Positions 8,928 through 17,679 are shown, counted from the first letter of the stretch. The stretch: 64,000 nt of DNA from Scatosoma sp045594025 (GCA_045594025.1 JAZNXS010000003.1:1-64000); one strand, 5' to 3'. Numbers and translations are program-made. The notes: generated from the sequence alone by a model not told the origin.

Positions 8928-11510
8928 TTATTTGGTTTGATACCAATTTTCACCAACGCCTACTTCAACGGTAAGCGGCACTGTGAGCTGCACTGCGTTT
9001 TCCATTTCCTCTTGCAGGAGCTTCGTTACTTTTTCCGCCTCGTCTTTGGGGCAATCGATTACCAATTCGTCGTGTACTTGTAATACGAGTTTTGCTTTAA
9101 ATCCTTCGTTTTTCAAGCGGTTGAATACGTTGATCATGGCAATTTTAATAATATCCGCGCTAGAACCTTGCAACGGCATATTCATAGCGGCTCTTTCCCC
9201 GAACGAACGCACGTTATAATTAGACGATTTTATCTCGTTTATGACTCTGCGACGGCCAAGTAAGGTTTTAATAAAGCCATTATTTGTAGCCTTTTCTACG
9301 TTTCCGTTCATGTATTGTTTCACATCGGAATACGTTGCAAAATAGCGGTTAATATATTCCTGCGCCTTTTTGGTGCTGATATTCAAATCGGTGGCTAATC
9401 CAAACGAGCTAATACCGTAAATGATACCGAAATTGACAGCTTTTGCATCGCGGCGCATTTGTGAAGTTACCTCTTCCAAAGGCACTTCAAACACTTGCGC
9501 AGCCGTTGTTGCGTGAATATCCTTTCCCTCGCAGTAGGCTTGTACCAGCTCTTTACACCCAGAAAAATGTGCTAAAAGCCGCAATTCGATTTGAGAATAG
9601 TCCGCATCGACCAACACATGATTTGGCGACGCTGTGAACAGCTTGCGCAGCTCTCTCCCTTCCTCCGTACGAATAGGAATATTTTGCAAATTCGGATTCA
9701 TACTGGACAAACGTCCCGTTTGCGTATTACTTTGATTGTACGTCGTGTGCACCTTACCGTTCTTGATCAACGGCTTAAAGCCCTCGATATACGTAGAATT
9801 GATTTTTTGGATTTTTCTATACCGCAAAATACAGCGAACAATTTCCGAATTCTCTGCATATTTCTCTAATTCTTCAGCGGTAGTTTTATAGCTTTTACTT
9901 TCTTTGGTCTTTTTCACTCCTGCTGCAATTCTCAGTCTTTCGAATAAAATTTTTCCAAGCTGTTGCGTAGAATTGATATTAAACCGTTCGCCTGCCAATT
10001 CGTAAATTCTCTCCGTGATAGAGGAAATTTCGCCGTTATAACGTTGCGAAAGTACATTCAGCATCGTCAAATCTACGCAAACGCCCTGCTTTTCCATATT
10101 AAATAAAACGGAAATCAGCGGAAGTTCTACTTCCCGATACAGCTTTAATTCTTCAGCGTTTAATGATTTTAAATAGTATTTATACAGCCAAGAAAGCCCG
10201 TAGGCTTTGTTCTTTTCAGGTAAACTAAAATAATTGATGCAAAAATCCACGCCGTCAGCATTGCTCAAACCGTCCGAAAGACATTTCAAAATACCCACGT
10301 CGTCAACGGGCGCACTCCAAACCACGTCAAGTTCCGATAAACGGTGCATAATATCCTTGCTGCTGTAGGCAATAATCGGTTTATTTCCTTCGAAAATAGC
10401 CTTTAAAAGCGGCTCTAATTCATATTCATATATGCCGATATCTAATAACCCTACCTTTATCGGCAAGTTATATTCGCATTTTTCAATTGCATTGCCAAAC
10501 GGACAAAACGTAAATCCATCGCTAGTCCAATGCACGGCAATTCCTTCGTAATTGTCAAGCTTGACGACGTCCAATGCTTCTAAAACGTGAGAACACAATA
10601 CCTCTTTTACGTTGTGCGTTTCTTCTTCTATCGACGTTTCCGTGGGATTTTCAACACTTTCTTCAAAGATATTTTTGGAGAGCAAGCTCTTGAACTCCAA
10701 CGCAGCGAATTTCTCGCGTACAGCATACGGGAAAGGAATTTTAAGCACGCAGGAATGTAAGGTAACATCCAAGGGAACGTTGACGTCAATAGTTGCAAGC
10801 TGCTTGGAAAAATAAGCAGCCTCCCGCCCCTCAGTCAATTTCTTATTTAATGCGCCGCCGATTTCATCAATATGCGCATAAACGCCGTCCAAATCGCGGT
10901 ATTTTTCCAACAAATTAATCGCAGATTTTTCGCCGATGCCTGCAACGCCGGGAATATTATCCGATTTATCCCCCATAAGCGCTTTTTGTTCGATGATTTG
11001 AAAAGGCTCTAATCCGATTTCATCTTTAAAATTCTCAATGGAAAGCTCTAATAACTCACTAACGCCTTTTTTTGTATAGCAAACGTTAGTATTTTGGTTT
11101 ACAAGCTGATAAGAATCCCTATCTCCGGTGTAAATATAGCTGTGTACATCGAATTTTCTGGACAGCGTGCCAATGATATCGTCCGCTTCGTATCCCTTAA
11201 GCTCACAAATGCTAATTCCCATCAACTTTAATACTTCTTTTAAAATAGGCATTTGTACGGCAAGCTCTTCGGGCATAGGCTTTCTTCCTGCCTTATAATC
11301 CTGATACATAACATGACGGAAGGTAGGTGCGTGCAAGTCAAACGCAACGGCAAGGTATGCAGGTTTTTTATCAGTAATAATCTTTAACAATAACTTTACA
11401 AACCCAAAGACCGCGTTCGTTGGCAGCCCGTCTTTCGTAGTGAAAACGGGCGTTGCGTAATACGCTCTGTTCAGCAAACTATTTCCATCAATCAAAACGA
11501 AACGTTCCAT
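8928..11510 (-). CDS. polA: DNA polymerase I
   Basis: Repair and Okazaki-fragment polymerase, 860 aa. Residues 1-290 form the 5'-3' exonuclease (DGNSLLNRAYYA, ADDIIGTLSR, YTGDRDSYQLV, MGDKSDNIPGV). The middle section (about 300-460) has the exonuclease fold but no DxE or other DEDDy acidic motif that I can see, so proofreading is probably lost, as in many Bacillota. The polymerase domain is intact: DADYSQIELRLLAHFSG (motif A), RRDAKAVNFGIIYGISSFGL (motif B), VHDELVIDC (motif C). Start ATG at 11510 follows GAGAGG. It is first in the polA-coaE operon with its own promoter. Confidence 0.97.
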   Translation of the reverse strand: MERFVLIDGNSLLNRAYYATPVFTTKDGLPTNAVFGFVKLLLKIITDKKPAYLAVAFDLHAPTFRHVMYQDYKAGRKPMPEELAVQMPILKEVLKLMGISICELKGYEADDIIGTLSRKFDVHSYIYTGDRDSYQLVNQNTNVCYTKKGVSELLELSIENFKDEIGLEPFQIIEQKALMGDKSDNIPGVAGIGEKSAINLLEKYRDLDGVYAHIDEIGGALNKKLTEGREAAYFSKQLATIDVNVPLDVTLHSCVLKIPFPYAVREKFAALEFKSLLSKNIFEESVENPTETSIEEETHNVKEVLCSHVLEALDVVKLDNYEGIAVHWTSDGFTFCPFGNAIEKCEYNLPIKVGLLDIGIYEYELEPLLKAIFEGNKPIIAYSSKDIMHRLSELDVVWSAPVDDVGILKCLSDGLSNADGVDFCINYFSLPEKNKAYGLSWLYKYYLKSLNAEELKLYREVELPLISVLFNMEKQGVCVDLTMLNVLSQRYNGEISSITERIYELAGERFNINSTQQLGKILFERLRIAAGVKKTKESKSYKTTAEELEKYAENSEIVRCILRYRKIQKINSTYIEGFKPLIKNGKVHTTYNQSNTQTGRLSSMNPNLQNIPIRTEEGRELRKLFTASPNHVLVDADYSQIELRLLAHFSGCKELVQAYCEGKDIHATTAAQVFEVPLEEVTSQMRRDAKAVNFGIIYGISSFGLATDLNISTKKAQEYINRYFATYSDVKQYMNGNVEKATNNGFIKTLLGRRRVINEIKSSNYNVRSFGERAAMNMPLQGSSADIIKIAMINVFNRLKNEGFKAKLVLQVHDELVIDCPKDEAEKVTKLLQEEMENAVQLTVPLTVEVGVGENWYQTK

Positions 11511-11534
11511 AAGCGAATCCTCTCTTTATTATAT

Positions 11535-11563
11535 ATTGTACCACGAAATAAAAAAAATCGCAA
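11535..11563 (-). promoter_or_regulatory. Sigma-A promoter of polA
   Basis: Minus-strand TTGCGA (11558-11563), 17 bp, TACAAT (11535-11540), about 25 bp upstream of the polA start codon. Confidence 0.75.
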
Positions 11564-11602
11564 GAGAATAGAAAAAAAATATAAAAAAAGCCGTATAAAT
11601 GC

Positions 11603-11631
11603 TTGCTTTTTTTTAGGATATACATTATAAT
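11603..11631 (+). promoter_or_regulatory. Promoter of tRNA-Leu
   Basis: TTGCTT (11603-11608), 17 bp, TATAAT (11626-11631). The tRNA-Thr gene has the same -35 hexamer, spacing and -10. Confidence 0.85.
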
Positions 11632-11653
11632 AATAAAGCTTTCAGTTGAATAC

Positions 11654-11739
11654 GCCGAAGTGGTGGAATGGCAGACGCGACGGACTCAAAATCCGTTGGT
11701 AGCGATACCGTGTGGGTTCAAGTCCCACCTTCGGCACCA
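11654..11739 (+). tRNA. tRNA-Leu (CAA)
   Basis: Class II tRNA with a long variable arm and encoded CCA. Acceptor stem 11654-11660 pairs with 11729-11735, discriminator A. The anticodon loop CTCAAAA is flanked by ACGGA/TCCGT, giving anticodon CAA. The T-arm reads GTGGG-TTCAAGT-CCCAC. Confidence 0.95.
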
Positions 11740-11740
11740 A

Positions 11741-11776
11741 AAATAAGAGATATCCTTTGGGATATCTCTTATTTTT
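11741..11776 (+). terminator. Intrinsic terminator of tRNA-Leu
   Basis: A perfect 15-bp stem (11741-11755 with 11759-11773) has a TTT loop and ends in a T-run. It starts one base after the encoded CCA. Confidence 0.9.
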
Positions 11777-11789
11777 ACTTTCGTATAAT

Positions 11790-11841
11790 AGGTGGGACTT
11801 GAGGGTGGGAGCCGTTTTACGAGAGTAAAACGCTTTGCCTT
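11790..11841 (+). ncRNA. tRNA-tail structured element, copy 1 (provisional)
   Basis: The sequence begins 51 nt after the tRNA-Leu 3' end, beyond the terminator. Bases 11790-11802 are the exact reverse complement of the Leu T-arm and acceptor junction at 11718-11730. A hairpin at 11813-11832 follows: CGTTTTAC, loop GAGA, GTAAAACG. A 47-nt core (11795-11841) is shared with two copies next to tRNA-Thr and differs only at two positions that pair with each other. I do not recognise it as a named RNA family. It could be an RNA element or a decayed mobile sequence that targets tRNA ends. Confidence 0.55.
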
Positions 11842-11843
11842 AC

Positions 11844-12575
11844 TTATTGCTTTCGCATTTGTCTCAAAAAAAACAATACCGCCCCGACCGTCGTAAGAAT
11901 AATATAAACAAATACAGGATAAAAATGCAGTAATATTTCCGCGAAGTTTCCGCTTATGATTATTCTTTCCAACTCAACCGCGTGGAGAAACGGCAGCACG
12001 TTTGCAATTTTTGTAAATATTCCCCCTACCAATTCAAGGTCAAACCAGACACCTGAAAGAAACGCGGACAAATTTGTTAAAAGCGCACCGCAAATTCCGC
12101 CCACCTGCTTTACATTGAATATGCTTCCGCAAAGTAAACCAAGCGAAATATAAAAAACGGAAATCGGTATAATCATCAAAATCGCATAGAAAATATTGAC
12201 TGTTACAGACAAACCAAGTGCAATAGCAACCGCATAGCACACTACACTTTGAGTTATAGCTATAGGAAGTAGCGGAAGCATATATCCCAAGATAAAATCC
12301 ACCGATTTCAGCGGCGTGGTATACAATCTTTGAAGCAATGCGCTTTCTCTGTCTTTTGCGACCAACGTAGAAGAGAATAGGCTCATAAAAGCAAGTCCAA
12401 ACACCGTAATTCCCGGGGCAAGCCTTTCAATTTCAAACAAACTCACAGGAACATTTGCTTGAATCGCGCTAAGAAGTAGTAATAATGAGACAGGAAAACC
12501 TAACCCAAACACTAAATTAATAGGATCACGTAGAATTTCCTTTCCACAGCGTTTTGCAAACGTAAGCATTTTCAT
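11844..12575 (-). CDS. ABC-2 type transporter permease
   Basis: This 243-aa membrane protein has about six hydrophobic segments (for example NLVFGLGFPVSLLLLLSAI, GITVFGLAFMSLFSSTLVA, ILTTVGAVLFFL). The region KDRESALLQRLYTTPL after the second segment is typical of ABC-2 export permeases of the drug, antibiotic or lipid export class. It overlaps the ATPase gene by 4 nt (ATGA), so the two are translationally coupled. Substrate cannot be inferred. Its stop lies 3 bp from the tRNA-tail element. Confidence 0.85.
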   Translation of the reverse strand: MKMLTFAKRCGKEILRDPINLVFGLGFPVSLLLLLSAIQANVPVSLFEIERLAPGITVFGLAFMSLFSSTLVAKDRESALLQRLYTTPLKSVDFILGYMLPLLPIAITQSVVCYAVAIALGLSVTVNIFYAILMIIPISVFYISLGLLCGSIFNVKQVGGICGALLTNLSAFLSGVWFDLELVGGIFTKIANVLPFLHAVELERIIISGNFAEILLHFYPVFVYIILTTVGAVLFFLRQMRKQ

Positions 12576-13300
12576 ACTTTCCCCTCCTTTACAATCGAAA
12601 TAAACGCATTTTCAAACTTATCCGATCCCGTTTTTTCCATAAGTTCCTGTGGTGTCCCGACAACCAATAACCTCCCCTTTTTCATAATGCCTATTCTATC
12701 CGACAAGGATTCAGCCTCTTCTAAATAATGCGTCGTGAGAATAATGGTTGTGTTCCCTTTAAGGGCACGGATAAGTTCCCAGAGCTCGTTTCTGGCAATC
12801 ACGTCGAGCCCTAACGTAGGCTCGTCAAGAAAGAGTACGGAAGGTTCGCTAATTAACGCCATAGCGATACTAAGTCTGCGTTGCCAACCGCCTGATAGTT
12901 TACCCGCTCTTTTATAAAGAATATCGTTTAAATCTAATTTCATAGCGATTTCATCTATTTTAGCTTGGCTTTTCTCCTTGACAAAACCGTGAATACCGCA
13001 CATTAGCTCCAAATTTTCTTTTACGGATAAATTTGGAGCAACCGCAGTTTCTTGTGGCGATACGCCGATAACTCGTTTTACGTTCAAGCTCTCGCGTTCT
13101 ACGCTCTTCCCCATGACGAATGCTTCGCCGCTTGTCGGCTTCGTAAGGCAAGACAGTATTTTTATCGTTGTCGTTTTTCCTGCTCCATTTGCGCCAAGCA
13201 GAGAAAACAATTCCCCTTGCTGAACTTCCAAATTCAGCTTATCTACTACAATCAAATCCTTGTATTTCTTACTGAGATTAACTGTTTTAATCGCTTCCAT
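12572..13300 (-). CDS. ABC transporter ATP-binding protein
   Basis: The 242-aa nucleotide-binding subunit of the exporter. Walker A is GANGAGKTT near residue 37, the signature is LSGGWQRRLSIAMAL, Walker B is VLFLDEPTLGLD, and the H-loop is TTHYLEEAE. The DrrA/CcmA-like organisation fits an ABC-2 exporter together with the adjoining permease. Start at 13300 has AAGGAG seven bases upstream. Confidence 0.9.
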   Translation of the reverse strand: MEAIKTVNLSKKYKDLIVVDKLNLEVQQGELFSLLGANGAGKTTTIKILSCLTKPTSGEAFVMGKSVERESLNVKRVIGVSPQETAVAPNLSVKENLELMCGIHGFVKEKSQAKIDEIAMKLDLNDILYKRAGKLSGGWQRRLSIAMALISEPSVLFLDEPTLGLDVIARNELWELIRALKGNTTIILTTHYLEEAESLSDRIGIMKKGRLLVVGTPQELMEKTGSDKFENAFISIVKEGKV

Positions 13301-13328
13301 AACATTCTCCTTGTATTCGATTAAAACG

Positions 13329-13337
13329 ATTATATCA
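13329..13337 (-). promoter_or_regulatory. Probable extended -10 promoter of the ABC-2 operon
   Basis: The minus strand reads TGATATAAT, an extended -10 (TGnTATAAT), 29 bp upstream of the ATPase start. No good -35 is visible at 17 bp, which is common for extended -10 promoters. Confidence 0.5.
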
Positions 13338-13396
13338 TGATTACATTTAAAAATATTACGATTTGCTTAATCGGTCATTTTTCCTAGATAACCGGT

Positions 13397-13434
13397 AAAA
13401 AAACCAGGGAATACAAAACTGTATTCCCTGGTTT
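13397..13434 (-). terminator. Terminator of the nahK-lipoprotein operon
   Basis: A perfect 15-bp stem (13401-13415 with 13420-13434) has a 4-nt loop. On the minus strand the stem runs into a U-tract at 13397-13403. Confidence 0.9.
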
Positions 13435-13447
13435 CAATATAAATAGA

Positions 13448-13819
13448 TTATCTTGAATAAAAAATTTCAATCGTTCCCGTGGATGGAGAAATCGGTTCAA
13501 TTATAATATCGACGTCACCCTCGATATAACCACCCTTGTCTTCAAGCGTTTCGCCTGCTTTGACGGTAAATAAAAGCTCTTTATCCCAAAGCAAACCGTT
13601 ATCGTAATATACGTTCACTTCTCCTTCAGTAAGAGTTGCTTTATAATATAAGCAGCCTTCATTTCTACGTTCACGGTCTAAATCCACGCGGTAAGTCCAC
13701 CAAAGCCCATCTAGCGTCAACGTACATCTGTCTTGCTTTGCTATATAATGCACGTTACTGCATCCTGCTAGTGTAAATATGAAAAATATAGCGATGAAAA
13801 CGGAAACGATCTTCTTCAT
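13448..13819 (-). CDS. Small lipoprotein of unknown function
   Basis: This 123-aa protein has a lipoprotein signal peptide: MKK, a hydrophobic stretch and the lipobox LAGC at residues 17-20, so the mature protein would be lipid-anchored outside the membrane from Cys20. The rest looks like a small beta-sheet domain (CTLTLDGLWWTYRVDLDRE, LLFTVKAGETLEDKGGYIEGDVDIII). I do not recognise the family. It starts 11 bp after nahK and shares its terminator, so it is in the same transcript. A role in amino-sugar use is only guilt by association. Confidence 0.8.
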   Translation of the reverse strand: MKKIVSVFIAIFFIFTLAGCSNVHYIAKQDRCTLTLDGLWWTYRVDLDRERRNEGCLYYKATLTEGEVNVYYDNGLLWDKELLFTVKAGETLEDKGGYIEGDVDIIIEPISPSTGTIEIFYSR

Positions 13820-13830
13820 AACGTTCTATA

Positions 13831-14898
13831 TTATTTCATAATTTCTTCAATGATTTTACCCATTTGCTCAAACTGTTGTTCCATCTCCGACGCCAAACGG
13901 ATCTGTGTACGGCAACGAACAAGGTTGTGATCGGCATATTTCGTTGCAAAATAGGTATCACCTGCAAGATAATCGGCTAAAAAACGCATACCGCATTCAA
14001 TCGTCATCAAATAGGAGCCGTATGGCAACAGCTCAGCTTCGCGCGCAGTGATACTATCCTTTACTGCGCCAACGTAGCCTTCCGCATACGCCTTAAAAAG
14101 TTCAATATCAAAATGTACTTTCTCCAAATCCTTTTCGTCTTCCGCTGCAGTCGACGCGCCAAAACGAATGGAATCGCCAAAGTCGAACAGCATCGAACCG
14201 GGCATGATCGTATCCAAGTCGATAACCGCCCTTGCTTCCCCCGATTCTGCATCCATAAGGATATTATTAAGCTTGGTATCGTTATGCGTAACGCGCAAAG
14301 GCAATGAACCATCCTTTAACCCTGCCATTGCAATCCCGTACGTGTTTTCGTGGGAAAGAATGAAGTTGATTTCTTCTTGGCAATCCTTTGCTCTACCGCA
14401 AACGTCAGCCTCCAAAGCCGCCTTAAAATCAGCAAAACGCTTAGGAGTATCGTGGAAACGCTTGATGGTTTCCGTAAGCTTAGATGCATCGAATTCCGCA
14501 AGATAATTTTGGAATTCACCAAAGGCTTTACCTGAATTTTTGAAAACCTCTTTATCGGTTACCTTTTGATAGGTAACGGTGTTTTCAATGAAATCATATA
14601 CGCGGTAGCAAGCTTCCCCTTTTAAGTAGCATGCGCCTTGTTTCGTGGGGATTACGTTAAGGGTTTCGATTCCGCGCGCGGCAAGATGCTCGGTAACGCC
14701 GCAAATATTCGCCATTAAACTATCGGGATCAGTAAATACTCTCGTATTCATCTTTTGCATGATATAACGCTTTTCCGTCGTCGTAACAAGCAAGGTAAGA
14801 TTGATATGCCCTTCTCCGTAAGGCGCAATATCCGTTACTTCACCGATCAAACAAAACTGTTCGGCAACATTTTTATATTCGTTCATATATTCATTCAT
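13831..14898 (-). CDS. nahK: N-acetylhexosamine 1-kinase
   Basis: Aminoglycoside-phosphotransferase-fold kinase that phosphorylates GlcNAc and GalNAc at C1. In bifidobacteria it works in the galacto-N-biose/lacto-N-biose pathway. The protein closely resembles bifidobacterial NahK from memory: IAPYGEGHINLTLLVTT, LRVTHNDTKLNNILMD (catalytic loop with the HND motif), AVIDLDTIMPGSMLFDFGDS (metal-binding D) and TMECGMRFLADYL-like TIECGMRFLADYL. The open frame runs far upstream, but the true start is the ATG at 14898 with GGGAG eight bases upstream, giving 355 aa, the family length. An AraC regulator is divergent from it. No partner phosphorylase lies in the window. Confidence 0.92.
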   Translation of the reverse strand: MNEYMNEYKNVAEQFCLIGEVTDIAPYGEGHINLTLLVTTTEKRYIMQKMNTRVFTDPDSLMANICGVTEHLAARGIETLNVIPTKQGACYLKGEACYRVYDFIENTVTYQKVTDKEVFKNSGKAFGEFQNYLAEFDASKLTETIKRFHDTPKRFADFKAALEADVCGRAKDCQEEINFILSHENTYGIAMAGLKDGSLPLRVTHNDTKLNNILMDAESGEARAVIDLDTIMPGSMLFDFGDSIRFGASTAAEDEKDLEKVHFDIELFKAYAEGYVGAVKDSITAREAELLPYGSYLMTIECGMRFLADYLAGDTYFATKYADHNLVRCRTQIRLASEMEQQFEQMGKIIEEIMK

Positions 14899-14923
14899 AA
14901 AGGTATCTCCCTTTTTTTCTTCT

Positions 14924-14951
14924 ATTATAACTTTTATTTTTATAAATACAA
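14924..14951 (-). promoter_or_regulatory. Promoter of nahK
   Basis: Minus-strand TTGTAT (14946-14951), 16 bp, TATAAT (14924-14929). It faces away from the AraC promoter about 80 bp off, so the AraC protein could control both from this AT-rich gap. Confidence 0.65.
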
Positions 14952-15028
14952 TAGGAATTATTATCAAATTATTTGGGATTCTTTCATAAATAATTATATT
15001 GAAATAATAAAATATAGCGTAAAATCGA

Positions 15029-15057
15029 TTTACAATTTTTTTTCCGCTTGTTATAAT
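15029..15057 (+). promoter_or_regulatory. Promoter of the AraC regulator
   Basis: TTTACA (15029-15034), 17 bp, TATAAT (15052-15057). In-frame ATGs follow at 15058, 15064 and 15067, so transcription would start at about the second or third ATG. Confidence 0.75.
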
Positions 15058-15063
15058 ATGATT

Positions 15064-15951
15064 ATGATGCAAAAAACACAGAAGAAAAAATTTTACATGC
15101 ACAAGATTTCCAACCTTTTGAACGTCCAAAAGATTGCAACAATCCACTATCAAGCGTTGGAAAAAAATTACGTTTTCCCTGAGGAAGAGCACGATTTTTG
15201 GGAAATCAACTACGCAGATAAAGAAAACGTATTTATCGGTATCGATGGGAATAAAATCGAGCTTAAACAAGGCGAAATGATTTTTATCAAGCCCAACCAA
15301 CCGCACTTTACCGAAAGCGGCGACAAGGAACCCAACCTTTTCATTATCTCCTTTGCATGTCGCTCGGAATCAATGAATTTCTTCGCCGACAAAAAAATAT
15401 CCGTGCCTGAAAACTACCGATATTTACTGCAAAGTATTATGTCGGAGGCGGCAGATACCTTTGAACTTCCCGATTTCGACCCGAATTTAAATGCGTTAAA
15501 GCTGAAAGAGAATCCTAACCTCGGCGGCGAACAGATAATCAAAAATAATTTGGAAACGTTATTGATTTATCTATTGCGTTCTGCGCAAAATATGGCGTCC
15601 TCCCAAGAGTTTTTTGTTTCCAAAATTGCCGATTCAACGGAGTTGCAAGACGAAATCGTGCGCATTCTCACTTCCAAGGTATACAGCAAATTCAAGCTGA
15701 GTGATTTAAGCGCAGAATTGCATTACGGAACGACCAGGCTTTGCACCTTTTTCAAGGAAAAAACGGGAAAAAGTATCTATCAAACCTATTTAAAATTAAA
15801 GATTGACGAGGCAAAGAAACTGATCCGTAAAAAGCATTCGTTTGCGGATATTACAGACCTTCTCTGCTTTGATTCTATATCCACGTTCGCGTTTGTATTT
15901 AAAAAATATGTTGGAATGACGCCCAGTGAATATAGAAACAGTATTAAATAA
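15064..15951 (+). CDS. AraC-family transcriptional regulator
   Basis: A cupin-like N-terminal sensor domain (EEEHDFWEINYADKENVFIG, KQGEMIFIKPNQPHFTES) is followed by a C-terminal double helix-turn-helix (FKLSDLSAELHYGTTRLCTFFKEKTG, FVFKKYVGMTPSEYR). This class usually senses sugars. Being divergent from nahK, it probably controls amino-sugar use (inference). The open frame runs upstream through the promoter and opposite nahK, so the start must be near 15064-15067 or at ATG 15097 (MHKISN). No Shine-Dalgarno precedes 15064 and only a weak one precedes 15097; see the leaderless finding. Confidence 0.88.
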   Translation: MMQKTQKKKFYMHKISNLLNVQKIATIHYQALEKNYVFPEEEHDFWEINYADKENVFIGIDGNKIELKQGEMIFIKPNQPHFTESGDKEPNLFIISFACRSESMNFFADKKISVPENYRYLLQSIMSEAADTFELPDFDPNLNALKLKENPNLGGEQIIKNNLETLLIYLLRSAQNMASSQEFFVSKIADSTELQDEIVRILTSKVYSKFKLSDLSAELHYGTTRLCTFFKEKTGKSIYQTYLKLKIDEAKKLIRKKHSFADITDLLCFDSISTFAFVFKKYVGMTPSEYRNSIK

Positions 15952-15956
15952 GATAA

Positions 15957-15990
15957 CCGCCGCAAGAATATCTTGCGGCGGCATTTTTTA
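15957..15990 (+). terminator. Terminator of the AraC regulator gene
   Basis: An 11-bp GC-rich stem (15957-15967 with 15971-15981) has an ATA loop and is followed by CATTTTTTATTTT. It lies against the stop of the convergent ABC exporter gene. Confidence 0.88.
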
Positions 15991-17679
15991 TTTTATCTTA
16001 GAAATTTTACCGTTTTCGATTTGCAATATACTGTCAGTAATTTCCAGCGCCGCAGGACGGTGCGTTACGATAATGCACGTTTTATTTTCCAAGTTTTTGA
16101 TATTTTCAAGCAATGCTTTTTCCGTATCGGCATCCAAAGCGCTTGTCGCCTCATCTAACAACAAAATCGGACGGTTAGAAAGCAGTGCTCTTGCCACAGC
16201 AAGACGTTGCAACTGCCCTTCGGAAAGCCCACCGCCCCGTTCGGTAAGTACAGTTTCCAGTTCCTCAGGAAGCTCGAATACGAACTCAGCGCAAGCCGTT
16301 TTCAATACCGAATGCAACGTTTCTTCACGAACAGACGCGCCGTCTTGCGCAAAAAACGTAAGATTTTCACGGATAGTACCCGAAAATAGAAAATTCCCTT
16401 GCGGTACATAGGCAAACAACCCTCTTTCTTTAGCGGAAAGCGTCTGCCTTTCCCCTGTTTTGCGGATTACCGACAAACTACCTTCGTTGGGCATAAATAC
16501 GTTGAGCAACAGCTTGAAAATCGTACTTTTCCCTGCGCCCGAAGCACCCGTTAAACAAACGATTTCCCCTTTTTTAATTTCTGCGTTCGCGTCGTCGAAG
16601 ATTTTATCGCGACCATAGGTAAAGCAAAGATTATCCATCGTTAAAGCTTGCATTTCCTCATACAAAGCTTTCAGATTTACTTGTTTGTAATCAATAGGTT
16701 CACAAGGCAATTCTTCCAGCTCGGCAAGCCGTTCACCGCAAGCCAATCTTGCATAATACGCAGGCGGAATATTCGAAATGGAAGACAACGGAGATTGCAT
16801 CTGCATCAACAACAAAATGGCGGATAAAATCGAGCCGTAATCCATGCCGTTACCGTTTAAAAGGGAAATGCTACACCAAACAACTGCCAAAATCAAACCA
16901 AAATTGCTAAGCAACGAATACATACCACTCATCAAAGAGCGCAATACGTTGCGGTTCATGCGCTTTTTATAGTACGTATCTGCATATTCTTGGGCTTTTT
17001 CCTTACTCTTTTCTTCTACACCGTAGGCTTTAACCGTCATCAAGGAGGATACGCTTTCTTGCATATAAGAACGGCATTTTCCGTCCGCTTCTAACACTTC
17101 CTTATGACGTTTTTTTACTTGTTTTCTAAACAGAGCCGTGATACCTGCAAAAAGACATCCTGCCACCACGTAAACGACGGTAAAGAGCTTATCTATCGTA
17201 AACAAACCGAGAATAGAGCCGACAAATTGCACCATCATCCCTGCGATTGCAGGCAATAAACCAACGCTGTATCCGACTACGTCTTGAATATCCATTGTGA
17301 GTCGATTTAAGAGTTCGCCGCTATGATATTCTTGCACTTTTGCATAATCGGAAGAAAGAATCTTATGGAAAATGCTCACGCGAAGCTGCGCCGTCATTTT
17401 CGCGCGGATTTTTTCTGCAAAAAAGTTCTCTAACGTGCGTAAAAGAATTTTTAAAAGAACGAAGCCTAGCAACACCCCTGCGCAAATCCAAAATACGGAC
17501 GTATTTTTATCGCTTGCACTATTGATGATAAAGCGCACGAAATATGCAAACAGCACTGAAAATGCGGTTGCAAAAACAGAAAGACATGCCAACAGCAAAA
17601 TAGACGCGCGGTAAGGCTGCGTCATATTACTTAACCAAAGCTTGCCATTTTCAGTTGTCGTCGCTTTTTTAACCTTCAT
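15988..17679 (-). CDS. ABC exporter (fused membrane and ATPase domains) of the PqqD cassette
   Basis: A 563-aa half-transporter. Six transmembrane segments fill residues 25-290, followed by a nucleotide-binding domain with Walker A GASGAGKST, signature LSEGQLQRLAVARALL and Walker B ILLLDEATSALD. There is no N-terminal C39 peptidase domain, so any cleavage of a cargo would need a separate protease. The start is directly adjacent to the stop of the S24/S26 peptidase gene, and it is the last gene of the operon. Most likely it exports the product of the PqqD/HPr-kinase-like cassette (inference). Confidence 0.88.
   Translation of the reverse strand: MKVKKATTTENGKLWLSNMTQPYRASILLLACLSVFATAFSVLFAYFVRFIINSASDKNTSVFWICAGVLLGFVLLKILLRTLENFFAEKIRAKMTAQLRVSIFHKILSSDYAKVQEYHSGELLNRLTMDIQDVVGYSVGLLPAIAGMMVQFVGSILGLFTIDKLFTVVYVVAGCLFAGITALFRKQVKKRHKEVLEADGKCRSYMQESVSSLMTVKAYGVEEKSKEKAQEYADTYYKKRMNRNVLRSLMSGMYSLLSNFGLILAVVWCSISLLNGNGMDYGSILSAILLLMQMQSPLSSISNIPPAYYARLACGERLAELEELPCEPIDYKQVNLKALYEEMQALTMDNLCFTYGRDKIFDDANAEIKKGEIVCLTGASGAGKSTIFKLLLNVFMPNEGSLSVIRKTGERQTLSAKERGLFAYVPQGNFLFSGTIRENLTFFAQDGASVREETLHSVLKTACAEFVFELPEELETVLTERGGGLSEGQLQRLAVARALLSNRPILLLDEATSALDADTEKALLENIKNLENKTCIIVTHRPAALEITDSILQIENGKISKIK

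Noticed and set aside
14755..15063. N-terminal extension of the AraC regulator by about 103 codons
   Set aside because: It lies opposite nahK and upstream of a clear promoter, and is low-complexity AT-rich sequence.
14899..15306. N-terminal extension of NahK by 136 codons
   Set aside because: It would run through the nahK promoter and into the AraC gene on the other strand; the ATG at 14898 has a good Shine-Dalgarno and gives the family length.
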